Source: DASSCW01 sp036556325
GTDB lineage: Bacteria; Chloroflexota; Limnocylindria; QHBO01
Length of the DNA: 10,685 nucleotides
Direction of reading: 5' to 3'
NCBI GenBank assembly: GCA_036556325.1
Contig: DATBJR010000053.1
Span: forward strand, 1-10,685
The position numbers and the translations under genes were made by a program. Numbering within the stretch: the stretch's first letter is position 1; every line of letters starts with the position of its first letter. A model generated the notes under the pieces. That model did no database searches, was not told the origin of the DNA, and was given only the letters and a program-made list of their open reading frames with translations. Positions 1 to 6,447 of this stretch are shown here, in pieces.

Positions 1-328
1 CGCCGGCCTCCGCCGGCCGATCGATGCGGATCTCCAGCACGCCGTCGAGCGTCGAGGCGTCCACGATCGCCGGCGTCACGCCGATGCGCTCGACGACCAG
101 GCGCTCCCACGTCTCGGTCAGTGGCGGCACGACGCTGGCGAGGGCGACGGCGTCGAGCTCGTCGAGACGATGGCCGTCGAGCCCGAGCATGCCGGTGAGC
201 ATCGCGGCCACCTCGTCGGGCGTCGCGTTCGCGCGGCTGATCGCGCGCCAGGAATGAACGAGGCGATCGCCCTCGAAGAGACCGATCGAGACGTTCGTGT
301 TGCCGATATCGGTCGCCAGCAACTTCAC
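1..328 (-). CDS. coaX: Type III pantothenate kinase, N-terminal part (cut by window edge)
   Basis: The minus strand reads an open frame from a GTG at 328-326 to the window edge, giving 109 residues. It opens VKLLATDIGNTNVSIGLFEG, the DxGNTN phosphate-binding loop of the ASKHA-fold type III pantothenate kinases, and continues with the family-like segments SRANATPDE and ALASVVPPLTETW. CoaX phosphorylates pantothenate in the first step of coenzyme A synthesis, in the cytoplasm, and is not feedback-inhibited by CoA as type I enzymes are. The later catalytic part is missing because the window ends. No Shine-Dalgarno site precedes the GTG. A TACGAT -10-like box lies 7 nt upstream, so the mRNA may be leaderless. 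The gene is divergent from the next one. The identification is firm; the exact start is likely but not proven. Confidence 0.92.
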   Translation of the reverse strand, partial: MKLLATDIGNTNVSIGLFEGDRLVHSWRAISRANATPDEVAAMLTGMLGLDGHRLDELDAVALASVVPPLTETWERLVVERIGVTPAIVDASTLDGVLEIRIDRPAEAG

Positions 329-335
329 CGGCCGT

Positions 336-341
336 ATCGTA
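336..341 (-). promoter_or_regulatory. -10 box of coaX, probably leaderless
   Basis: Read on the minus strand this is TACGAT, with 7 nt between it and the GTG start codon of coaX. That spacing puts the expected transcription start on the start codon itself. No clear -35 hexamer is visible. The assignment is inferred from position and sequence only. Confidence 0.45.
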
Positions 342-380
342 GCAGCCGCTCGGAGCGCCCCTCTTCGTGCCGGAGACCGG

Positions 381-389
381 TGCTAGACT
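381..389 (+). promoter_or_regulatory. Extended -10 promoter for the 408-884 gene
   Basis: TGCTAGACT matches the extended -10 pattern TGn-TAtaaT, which can work without a good -35, and no good -35 is visible. The expected start of transcription is near 395-398, leaving a leader of only about 10-13 nt before ATG 408. Together with the coaX -10 it makes a compact divergent promoter in the 79-bp gap at 329-407. Confidence 0.5.
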
Positions 390-407
390 CCGCGACGATC
401 CGCAGCG

Positions 408-884
408 ATGAGCCCGATGTCTGAGGCGCGCGCAAAGCTCTACATCAACACCGGTGTCGTGACCGGCAAGAGCGACATGTACAACATCCTGCGCCCGTTG
501 CTGAAGCAGACGGTGAGCTACACCTATTACCGCGGCACGAAGACCGAGTCGAGCGGGACGGGCTGGGTGGAGCGGATCGTGGTCGACCACCCGGACGTCG
601 CCAGCTACTTCACGCCGCTGGCGATCTGCCTCAACCTGGACTCGTTCGACTACCTGCAGTTCGACACCACCTCGGAGCAGCTGCTGGTCTACACACTCGT
701 CATCGGCTCCGAGCGGGTGGTGCTCGAGTTCGCCGCGGGCGGCTCGCGGCTGGAAGAGGGGCAGGAGAACGGCAACGGCCGGCCCGTGCCACGCAATGCC
801 GAGGAGCTGGCGCGCGACCTGCGCTTCATCCAGATGGAGCTGATGATGTCGTCCGATGCCGCCGACGAGGACGAGGACGCCTAG
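408..884 (+). CDS. Small protein of unknown function with acidic C-terminus
   Basis: A 158-residue protein that I do not recognise. It has no signal peptide or membrane segment, so it is probably cytosolic. The first two thirds are rich in beta-branched and aromatic residues (for example SYTYYRGTK, DSFDYLQFDTTSEQ, LLVYTLVIGSERVVLEF), suggesting a compact mostly beta domain. The rest is a low-complexity linker (EEGQENGNGRP), a helix around 125-146, and a tail of Asp/Glu residues. There are two possible starts, ATG 408 and ATG 417, neither with a Shine-Dalgarno site. I chose 408 because it follows the putative transcription start most closely. The repeated GAC/GAG codons of the tail also supply the GAGGA ribosome-binding site of the next gene, whose GTG begins 1 nt after this stop. 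The two genes are therefore very likely co-transcribed and translationally coupled. Codon use matches the neighbours, so the reading frame is trusted. Confidence 0.75.
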   Translation: MSPMSEARAKLYINTGVVTGKSDMYNILRPLLKQTVSYTYYRGTKTESSGTGWVERIVVDHPDVASYFTPLAICLNLDSFDYLQFDTTSEQLLVYTLVIGSERVVLEFAAGGSRLEEGQENGNGRPVPRNAEELARDLRFIQMELMMSSDAADEDEDA

Positions 885-885
885 C

Positions 886-2247
886 GTGGCGTCGGGCCTG
901 GCGGCGCCACGACGTCGCGCCGCCGCTGCCCTGGCGAGCTCGCTGCCGTACCAGCGCAGCGTCCTGCCCAACGGCCTGCGGGTGGTGACGAGCCACATGC
1001 CCAGTGCCCGCTCCGTTGCCGTGGGCCTGTTCGTGGGCGTCGGTTCGCGCCACGAGGATGCACCGCGCGCCGGCATGTCGCACATGCTCGAGCACCTCGT
1101 CTTCAAGGGCACCGCCGCGTTTCCGGTCGCCGGGGCGCTGTCGGAGGCGGTCGAGGGCTGCGGCGGGGGCGTGAATGCCTCCACGGACCGTGAGCTCACT
1201 GTCTACAGCTCCAAGGTCCCGTTCGAAACTGCCGGCCGCGGGATGCAGGTCGTCTCGGAGCTGGTCCTGCGGCCGCTGCTCCGCCAGCGCGACCTGGCGG
1301 CCGAGAAGCCGGTGATCGTCGACGAGATCCGGATGTACGAGGATTCCCCCGGCGACCATGTCTTCACCCTGTTCGACGAGGTCCTCTTCGGCAGCCACCC
1401 GCTCGGTCGCGAGATCGCCGGGACGCCGCGGTCGGTGCGCCGCACCACGCGGGAAGGCGTGATCGGCCACTGGCGGCGCTGGTACCAGCCGCGCCACCTG
1501 GTGCTGGCGGTGGCCGGCGCGGTGGACCACGATGACGTGCTGGCCACCGCCGCCGGCTGGTTCGAGCAGGATGCCCCTTGGCTAGACGGCATCGGCGGCG
1601 ATGAGCCGGCCGGCATCACCAGCCCCGCGCCGGAGCCCGGCGCCTCCGGCTCGGTGCGCGTGGCGTATCGGCGGCTGGCGCAGGGCAACCTGTGCCTGGG
1701 GATGCCCGGCGTGGCGCGGGACGATCCGGATCGCTGGGCGCTCGAGCTGCTCGGCGCCGTCCTGGGAGATGGGATGAGCAGCCGGCTGTTCCTCGAGCTG
1801 CGGGAGCGTCGCTCGCTGGCGTACGACGTCTCGACCTTTTCCGCCCAGTACGCCGACTGCGGCACGTTCGGCGTGCACGCCGGCTTCGACCCGGACCAGT
1901 CGACGGCCGTGGTCCAGGCGATCCTCGACCAGCTGGAGCGAGCCGTCCAGGAGCCGATCAGCGAAGCCGAGCTGCAGCGCGCCCGGGCCTACACCCGGGG
2001 ACGCCTGGAGCTGCGCATGGAGGACACCGCCGCCGTCGCCGCCTGGTTGGGCACCGGCGAGAGCCTGCTGCCGCGGATCCTGACCGTGGAAGAGGTGATC
2101 GAGCGGCTCGAGGCGGTGACGCCGGACGACCTCCTGCGCGTCGCGCGGCGCTGCACGCGACCCGACCAGGTGCGCCTGGCCGTGCTCGGCCCGTTCCGAG
2201 GTCGGAGCCGATTCGAGCGGCTGCTGCCCGCCGGCCACGCGGCCTGA
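886..2247 (+). CDS. M16 family zinc metallopeptidase (insulinase/processing-peptidase type)
   Basis: A 453-residue single-chain M16 peptidase. The inverted zinc motif HMLEH is at residues 66-70 (zinc ligands H66 and H70, catalytic E69), followed by LVFKGT. The third ligand is E147 in VDEIRMYED, 77 residues after H70, as expected for HxxEH-x76-E, so the active site looks intact. The C-terminal half carries the usual substrate-side segment LRERRSLAYDVSTF near residues 300-315. Bacterial relatives of this size degrade or process small peptides in the cytoplasm or envelope; no signal peptide is evident here. The start GTG 886 has GAGGA 8 nt upstream at 873-877 and lies just after the previous stop. 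An in-frame ATG at 856 would overlap the upstream gene and lacks a well-placed ribosome-binding site, so it was rejected. The natural substrate cannot be read from the sequence. Confidence 0.93.
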   Translation: MASGLAAPRRRAAAALASSLPYQRSVLPNGLRVVTSHMPSARSVAVGLFVGVGSRHEDAPRAGMSHMLEHLVFKGTAAFPVAGALSEAVEGCGGGVNASTDRELTVYSSKVPFETAGRGMQVVSELVLRPLLRQRDLAAEKPVIVDEIRMYEDSPGDHVFTLFDEVLFGSHPLGREIAGTPRSVRRTTREGVIGHWRRWYQPRHLVLAVAGAVDHDDVLATAAGWFEQDAPWLDGIGGDEPAGITSPAPEPGASGSVRVAYRRLAQGNLCLGMPGVARDDPDRWALELLGAVLGDGMSSRLFLELRERRSLAYDVSTFSAQYADCGTFGVHAGFDPDQSTAVVQAILDQLERAVQEPISEAELQRARAYTRGRLELRMEDTAAVAAWLGTGESLLPRILTVEEVIERLEAVTPDDLLRVARRCTRPDQVRLAVLGPFRGRSRFERLLPAGHAA

Positions 2248-2255
2248 TCGGCCCC

Positions 2256-3014
2256 ATGTCGGATGAGCCGTTCGTCGACCTGATCCCCGACGAGCTGTCC
2301 CTCGCGCGGGCGCAGCTGCGCGCTGGGCTGCTGGGCATGGCCGAGGGTGTCCTGCGGCGGCACATCGCCCGCCTGGACGCCGGCGGCCGCGGGGCGATGG
2401 AGGAGCTGGACGTCGCGCGCGCGCTGCTGGCCGAGACGCTGTGGCGCCAGGGCCGCCCGCTGGCCGGCGGCGCCGCCGTGGACGCGATACGGGCGGGGAG
2501 CCTGGAGCGCCGGCGGCCCATCGTCGTGCTGGTGGAAGCCGAGGCCATGGCCGCCTCCGGCGAGCCGGACCGCGCGGCGGCACTCATGGAACGGGTGATC
2601 GACTCGGTGGGCGTCGACGAGGCCTGGCGGCTGCGCGGCGGCGTGCCGTCGCGGCTGGCGTGGCCGGTTCCCGCGTCAATGCGCCCGCCACAACGCCGTC
2701 CCGCTGGTCCGCCGGGTGCGACCACCGCACCGACGCCCGCTCCACCATCGCCGGAGCGGACGGCCGCCGCCCACGCACGGCTGGAGGCGGCACGCCTGGC
2801 CTACGCGGCCGGACGCGACGACGAGGGGGACCGGGAGCTGGGGCTGGCGCTGCGGCTCGATCCCAGGGTGGCGGGCGACGGCGTGACGCTGGTCGAGCCG
2901 ACCCTTGGTGCGCAGCCCGGCGCGGATCGTCTGCTACTCTACGGCGACCTGCTGCGGGCCGCCGGTCGCAACCCGGAAGCCTCGGAGGCATACGACCGGG
3001 CCGCGCGCAGCTGA
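2256..3014 (+). CDS. TPR-like repeat protein, function unknown
   Basis: A 252-residue soluble protein lying 8 nt after the peptidase gene and 26 nt before ndk, so most likely part of the same operon. Residues about 13-120 form alternating Ala/Leu/Arg-rich helices (ARAQLRAGLLGMAEGVLRRH, ALLAETLWRQGRP, EAEAMAASGEPDRAAALMERV) with the small-residue spacing of tetratricopeptide helices. A proline- and alanine-rich linker at about 137-167 follows. Two more TPR-like helix pairs are at about 170-203 (AYAAGRDDEGDRELGLALRLDP) and 225-250 (LLRAAGRNPEASEAYDRAA). No catalytic motif is visible, and such proteins usually act as scaffolds or assembly aids. The ATG at 2256 has no strong Shine-Dalgarno site, and coupling to the upstream stop is likely. 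Frames overlapping the peptidase gene further upstream are antisense or shifted shadows. Confidence 0.72.
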   Translation: MSDEPFVDLIPDELSLARAQLRAGLLGMAEGVLRRHIARLDAGGRGAMEELDVARALLAETLWRQGRPLAGGAAVDAIRAGSLERRRPIVVLVEAEAMAASGEPDRAAALMERVIDSVGVDEAWRLRGGVPSRLAWPVPASMRPPQRRPAGPPGATTAPTPAPPSPERTAAAHARLEAARLAYAAGRDDEGDRELGLALRLDPRVAGDGVTLVEPTLGAQPGADRLLLYGDLLRAAGRNPEASEAYDRAARS

Positions 3015-3022
3015 TTCCCGAC

Positions 3023-3028
3023 AAGGAG
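3023..3028 (+). promoter_or_regulatory. Ribosome-binding site of ndk
   Basis: AAGGAG lies 12 nt before ATG 3041. The spacing is slightly long, but this is one of the clearest Shine-Dalgarno sites in the window. It fixes the ndk start against longer in-frame extensions into the TPR gene. Confidence 0.6.
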
Positions 3029-3040
3029 CTCCGGTACGCC

Positions 3041-3508
3041 ATGGAACGCACCCTGGTCCTGGTCAAGCCCGATGGTGTCCAGCGCGGCCTCGTCGGCGAG
3101 ATCATCGGCCGCTTCGAGCGCAAGGGCCTGAAGGTGGTGGGGCTGCGCCTGCTGCAGGTGCCGCCGGCGATGGCCGAACAGCATTACGCGGTCCACGCCG
3201 GCAAGCACTTCTACCCGGGGCTGGTCGAGTTCATCACCTCAGGCCCGGTGGCGGCCGTCGCCCTGGAGGGGCCCGATGCGATCGCCACCGTCCGGCGGCT
3301 GGTGGGCAAGACGATGCCCAATGAGGCGGAGCCCGGCACCATCCGTGGCGACCTGGGAATCAGCGGCCTGCGCAACCTCATCCACGCCTCGGACGCGCCT
3401 GACACGGCGGCCGCCGAGCTGGAGCTGTGGTTCGGCGTCGGGGCGCTGCTCGACTACGACAGGGCCATCGACGCCTGGATCGTGGCCGAGGAGCCTGCCC
3501 GCTCGTAG
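3041..3508 (+). CDS. ndk: Nucleoside diphosphate kinase
   Basis: A 155-residue cytosolic enzyme that moves the gamma phosphate of ATP to nucleoside diphosphates through a phosphohistidine. Family landmarks are in order: ERTLVLVKPDG (2-12, with K9), HYAVHAGKHFY (48-58), LVEFITSGPV (61-70), a run ending PNEAEPGTIRGD (93-104), and RNLIHASD (111-118), with N112 and the phosphorylated H115. Usual lengths are about 135-150, so it is slightly long because of a short C-terminal tail. That tail is encoded in DNA also read by lepB: the two genes converge and overlap by 55 bp. The catalytic strand normally reads VHGSDS; here it is IHASDA, a mild change outside the key histidine. It is probably the last gene of the operon starting at 408. 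No terminator is visible between ndk and lepB. Confidence 0.96.
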   Translation: MERTLVLVKPDGVQRGLVGEIIGRFERKGLKVVGLRLLQVPPAMAEQHYAVHAGKHFYPGLVEFITSGPVAAVALEGPDAIATVRRLVGKTMPNEAEPGTIRGDLGISGLRNLIHASDAPDTAAAELELWFGVGALLDYDRAIDAWIVAEEPARS

Positions 3509-4200
3509 GAGATCGGCGCCTGCACCCCTAATCCGGTGACCGTCGATCCGGCGCGCAGCCCGTTGTAGATCGGCTTGACCATGATCGCCACCCGGTCGAG
3601 CGGGAAGTAGCGCAGCCAGGCGCGGCCCACGATCGAGTCGCGGCTGATGGGTCCGAAGAAGCGCGAGTCCTGGCTCTCGGGCCGGTTGTCGCCCATCACG
3701 AAGTACTTGCCCTGGGGCACCGTCCACTCCGCGGTGCCGCCCGCGTCGCGGGGCTGCGTCGGCGCCGGCCGCCCGTCCACCCGCACGATGTATGGCTCGG
3801 TGAGCTCCACCGGCGAGCCGCCGGGAGGCGTGACGAAGACGTGGCCGTTCTCCAGCGACACCTTGTCGCCGGGCAGGCCGATCACCCGCTTGATGAAGGG
3901 CACGCCGCCCTGCTCGAAGCCGGATGGGGGCTGGAAGACGACGATGTCGCCGCGGTCGTAGTCGCTGAAGCGCGGCGAGATCTTGTCGATCAGGATGTAC
4001 TCGTGCTCCACGATGGTGGGCACCATCGACTCCTGCTCGACCTCGAACGGCTGGGCGATGAAGTTGTGGATGAGCAGATAGATGATTAGCGTCAGGACCA
4101 GGGTCTCGACGATCTCGAGCAGGCAGCCGAGCGTGCGACGCGCGCCCTTCGAATCCGGGCGCGCGGCGTCATCCGGGGATTCGTCGGGGGCGTAGGTCAT
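3454..4200 (-). CDS. lepB: Signal peptidase I
   Basis: A 248-residue membrane serine protease that removes signal peptides from exported proteins at the outer face of the cytoplasmic membrane. A charged N-terminus (about 1-22) is followed by one membrane helix (about 24-48). Then comes the box with nucleophile S58 (QESMVPT) and the general-base lysine K104 in FIKRVIGLPGD. The domain E signature is YFVMGDNRPESQDSRFFG (166-183). All catalytic elements of the S26A family are present. I chose ATG 4200 because GGAG lies 6 nt upstream; an ATG at 4215 would add five residues and lacks such a site. The last 18 codons overlap the 3' end of ndk on the other strand, and this tail is past the conserved core, so it is probably dispensable. 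It is divergent from the histidine phosphatase gene. Confidence 0.95.
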   Translation of the reverse strand: MTYAPDESPDDAARPDSKGARRTLGCLLEIVETLVLTLIIYLLIHNFIAQPFEVEQESMVPTIVEHEYILIDKISPRFSDYDRGDIVVFQPPSGFEQGGVPFIKRVIGLPGDKVSLENGHVFVTPPGGSPVELTEPYIVRVDGRPAPTQPRDAGGTAEWTVPQGKYFVMGDNRPESQDSRFFGPISRDSIVGRAWLRYFPLDRVAIMVKPIYNGLRAGSTVTGLGVQAPISYERAGSSATIQASMALS

Positions 4201-4236
4201 CGGCGCTCCAGGCATTTGGGGCGGGCAGGCCGGCGT

Positions 4237-4242
4237 AGTTTA
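4237..4242 (-). promoter_or_regulatory. -10 box of lepB
   Basis: Read on the minus strand this is TAAACT. The expected start is about 4230, giving a leader of about 30 nt that contains the GGAG ribosome-binding site. Upstream, TCGAGC at a spacing of about 18 is a poor -35. It shares the 89-bp gap 4201-4289 with the promoter of the divergent gene. Confidence 0.45.
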
Positions 4243-4275
4243 GCGCACGCCCGCGGGCCGGCTCGACGGCGGCCG

Positions 4276-4281
4276 TATGCT
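4276..4281 (+). promoter_or_regulatory. -10 box of the histidine phosphatase gene
   Basis: TATGCT lies 8 nt before ATG 4290, where no Shine-Dalgarno site exists. The spacing suggests a leaderless or nearly leaderless transcript, like coaX. No -35 is apparent. Confidence 0.4.
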
Positions 4282-4289
4282 CGCGGTCG

Positions 4290-4982
4290 ATGGGCCACCT
4301 CTTCCTGGTGAGGCACGCAACCACTGCCGCCAGCGCGGCCGGCCGCAACCTCGGCGGGCGCAGCGATGACTCGCTGACCGCTGACGGCGAGCGCCTGGCG
4401 GAGAGGCTCGGCCAGGCGATCGCGCTCGAGCTGACGGGCATCGCCGCCGGTGAGCTGCGGGTGGTGACCAGCTCGGCGCGCCGCTGCCGCGACACCGCAG
4501 CCGCGATCGCCGACGCCGTGGCAAGGCCGGGTCGCGCGGTGGAGCGGCATGTCGACGCCGCCCTGCTCGAGATCGACTACGGCGCCTGGGACGGCCTCAG
4601 CCCGGCGGAGTGCATGCAACGCGACCCCGAGGTGCGCGCCGCATGGGAGGCGGATCCCTACGCCGTGGCGACACCTGGCGGCGAGTCGGGCGCGGACGTC
4701 GCCGCCCGCGCGTTCCCGGCCCTCGAGGCGCTCGAAGGGTGGCTGGCCGCCGCCAGCGGGCGGGTGGCGATCGTGGTGTCACACAACCACGTCATCCGCC
4801 TGCGGCTGGCTGCCCTGTTGGGCGTGCCACTGCGCGACTACCGGCGGCGGCTCGGGGTGGACGCTGGCTCCTACAGCATGGTCGAGATCGACCGGGCATC
4901 GGCGGACGAACCGCGGCAGGCGACGGTCCGCCGGCTGGGCGTCGTGCCCTTCGACAGCCTGGTCGTCAAGCGGGAGTCCTGA
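4290..4982 (+). CDS. Histidine phosphatase superfamily protein (phosphoglycerate mutase-like)
   Basis: A 230-residue branch-1 histidine phosphatase. The catalytic motif is LVRHATT at 6-12 (R8, and H9 which is phosphorylated during the reaction). The second phosphate-pocket arginine is R64 in SSARRCRDTA, the acid is E94 in LLEIDYGAWDG, and the second histidine is H165 in VVSHNHVIR, where most relatives have SHGGVIR. All catalytic residues are present. Substrates in this family range from phosphoglycerate to alpha-ribazole phosphate and phosphoproteins, and the sequence does not say which applies. There is no signal peptide, so it is cytosolic. It is transcribed away from lepB and lies 53 bp before rpoN on the same strand. 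It has its own putative promoter, and rpoN has another, so the two may not be a strict operon. Confidence 0.9.
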   Translation: MGHLFLVRHATTAASAAGRNLGGRSDDSLTADGERLAERLGQAIALELTGIAAGELRVVTSSARRCRDTAAAIADAVARPGRAVERHVDAALLEIDYGAWDGLSPAECMQRDPEVRAAWEADPYAVATPGGESGADVAARAFPALEALEGWLAAASGRVAIVVSHNHVIRLRLAALLGVPLRDYRRRLGVDAGSYSMVEIDRASADEPRQATVRRLGVVPFDSLVVKRES

Positions 4983-4986
4983 GGGG

Positions 4987-5001
4987 TGGCATCTATAATG
5001 C
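4987..5001 (+). promoter_or_regulatory. rpoN promoter: TATAAT overlapping a sigma-54-like -24/-12 element
   Basis: TGGCATCTATAATGC contains a perfect sigma-70 -10 box, TATAAT at 4994-4999. It also has TGGCA at 4987-4991 and TGC at 4999-5001, with exactly 10 nt between the GG and GC doublets, the spacing required by sigma-54 (TGGCACGnnnnTTGCW). The expected starts are about 5006 for sigma-70 or about 5012 for sigma-54. Both leave a leader containing GAGG at 5028-5031 before ATG 5036. No good -35 is present. The TATAAT reading is the safer one. Confidence 0.5.
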
Positions 5002-5035
5002 GTAGTCCGTCCCGAGCCGCCCGGCGCGAGGTTCC

Positions 5036-6439
5036 ATGTCGATCGACCTGAAGCAGCAGCTGCAGCCCGCGATGCAGGTGCGAGTCACTCCCAAGCAGAT
5101 CGCGGCCAACGCGATCCTGGCCATGAGCTCGGTCGAGCTGACCGAGGCGATTGCCGCCGAGCTGGATGAGAACCCGGCGCTCGAGATGCTGGAGCAGTCC
5201 ACCTGCCCCATCTGCGGCTCGGTGATCACCGGCAGCCACTGCACCGAATGCCTGCCCAAGAACGCAGCCGGCTCGGCGCCCGAGGGGCTGGACGGCGGAG
5301 TGGGGGAGTGGTCCCTCCGCGACGAAGCCGACGACCTCGACCCCATCGCCCGGGCCGAGGCCGAGTTCACGTTGCAGGAGCACCTGGACTGGACGCTCCG
5401 CGCGCTGCTGCCGGCACGGCTCCACCCGGTGGCCGAGTACGCCATCGGCGCCCTGGACGAGAACGGCTTCCTGACGGAGAGCGACGAGGCGATCGCCGCT
5501 GCCACAAACGTCTCGGCCGATGACGTGGCCACCGTGCGGGACGCGATGCGGGGCATCGAGCCCATCGGCGTCGGATCGCGGAACGTCCAGGAGAGCCTGC
5601 TGGCCCAGATCGCCTATCTCGAGGAGACCGGCGAGACCGAGGTCCCGCCGATGGCGGCGGCCATCGTGCGCGACCACCTGCCCGACCTCGGCGAGCGGCG
5701 CTTTGCGGCCATTGCATCGGCCCTGGGCGTCACGCAGGACGACGTGATCGCCGCATGGGAGTTCGTGAAGATCAACCTGCACCCGTACCCGACCTCCGCC
5801 TTCTCGGCGGCGGTCGGCGGCGGTTCGCAGGGACGCACCATCGTGCGGCCGGACGTGCTGATTCGGTTCGTGGACGGGGAGCTGCAGGTGGAGGTCGTCG
5901 AGTCGCGGCGCTTCGCGCTGCGGGTCGATCCCACCTACGCGCGGCTCTCCGCGGGGATGCGCAGCAGCGAGGCCACCGAGCAGGACCGCCAGCACGTCCG
6001 CGAGTACGTGGGGCGCGCCCGGTTCTTCATCGACAACGTGAACCGCCGCCGCGCCACCCTGCAGCGCATCGCCGAATGCCTGGTCGAGCGGCAGCAGGAC
6101 TACCTCATCAACGGCGTCCAGCACCTGGTGCCGCTGACGCGGGCCGAGGTTGGCGCGCTGATCGGCATGCACGAGTCCACGGTCAGCCGCGCCACGGCGG
6201 AGAAGTACGTGATGCTGCCGACCGGCGAGGTCGTGCCCTTCGGCCACTTCTTCACGGCCTCGCTGGGGGTGAAGGACCAGATCCGCAAGATGATCGAGGC
6301 GGAAAACGCGGACCAGCCCCTGTCCGACCAGGAGATCGCCGATCGCCTGGCCGGTGAGGGTGTCGCCATCGCGCGGCGCACCGTCGCCAAGTACCGGGAC
6401 GAGCTGCAGCTGCTTCCCGCCAGGCTGCGCCGGCGATAA
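5036..6439 (+). CDS. rpoN: RNA polymerase sigma-54 factor with an extra zinc-ribbon-like insert
   Basis: A 467-residue sigma-54 factor, which directs RNA polymerase to -24/-12 promoters that need an ATP-driven enhancer-binding protein. Region I is at 1-50 (LKQQLQPAMQVRVTPKQ to ELDENPALE), somewhat poor in glutamine. Next is a four-cysteine module, C57-x2-C60-x8-C69-x2-C72, not found in textbook RpoN. The core-binding region runs from about 100 to 300, with the landmarks ALDENGFL (139-146), IGVGSRNVQESLL (177-189) and LRVDPTYARL (295-304). The DNA-binding part includes a helix-turn-helix (ALIGMHESTVSRATAEKYV, 374-392) and the RpoN box ARRTVAKYR (446-454). All regions needed for activity are present. 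Length is typical of the family. The gene is followed 8 bp later by the Ig-like/propeller gene, so they are probably one transcript. No enhancer-binding protein gene lies in the window. Confidence 0.96.
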   Translation: MSIDLKQQLQPAMQVRVTPKQIAANAILAMSSVELTEAIAAELDENPALEMLEQSTCPICGSVITGSHCTECLPKNAAGSAPEGLDGGVGEWSLRDEADDLDPIARAEAEFTLQEHLDWTLRALLPARLHPVAEYAIGALDENGFLTESDEAIAAATNVSADDVATVRDAMRGIEPIGVGSRNVQESLLAQIAYLEETGETEVPPMAAAIVRDHLPDLGERRFAAIASALGVTQDDVIAAWEFVKINLHPYPTSAFSAAVGGGSQGRTIVRPDVLIRFVDGELQVEVVESRRFALRVDPTYARLSAGMRSSEATEQDRQHVREYVGRARFFIDNVNRRRATLQRIAECLVERQQDYLINGVQHLVPLTRAEVGALIGMHESTVSRATAEKYVMLPTGEVVPFGHFFTASLGVKDQIRKMIEAENADQPLSDQEIADRLAGEGVAIARRTVAKYRDELQLLPARLRRR

Positions 6440-6447
6440 GCCACTCC

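Noticed and set aside
2928..2937. Extended -10-like TGCTACTCT inside the TPR gene, possible internal ndk promoter
   Set aside because: It lies within coding sequence, with about 100 nt of leader and no supporting -35; one weak match is not enough to call.
4871..6247. 458-codon open frame on the minus strand opposite rpoN
   Set aside because: Antisense shadow of a well-conserved sigma-54 gene; no homology seen.
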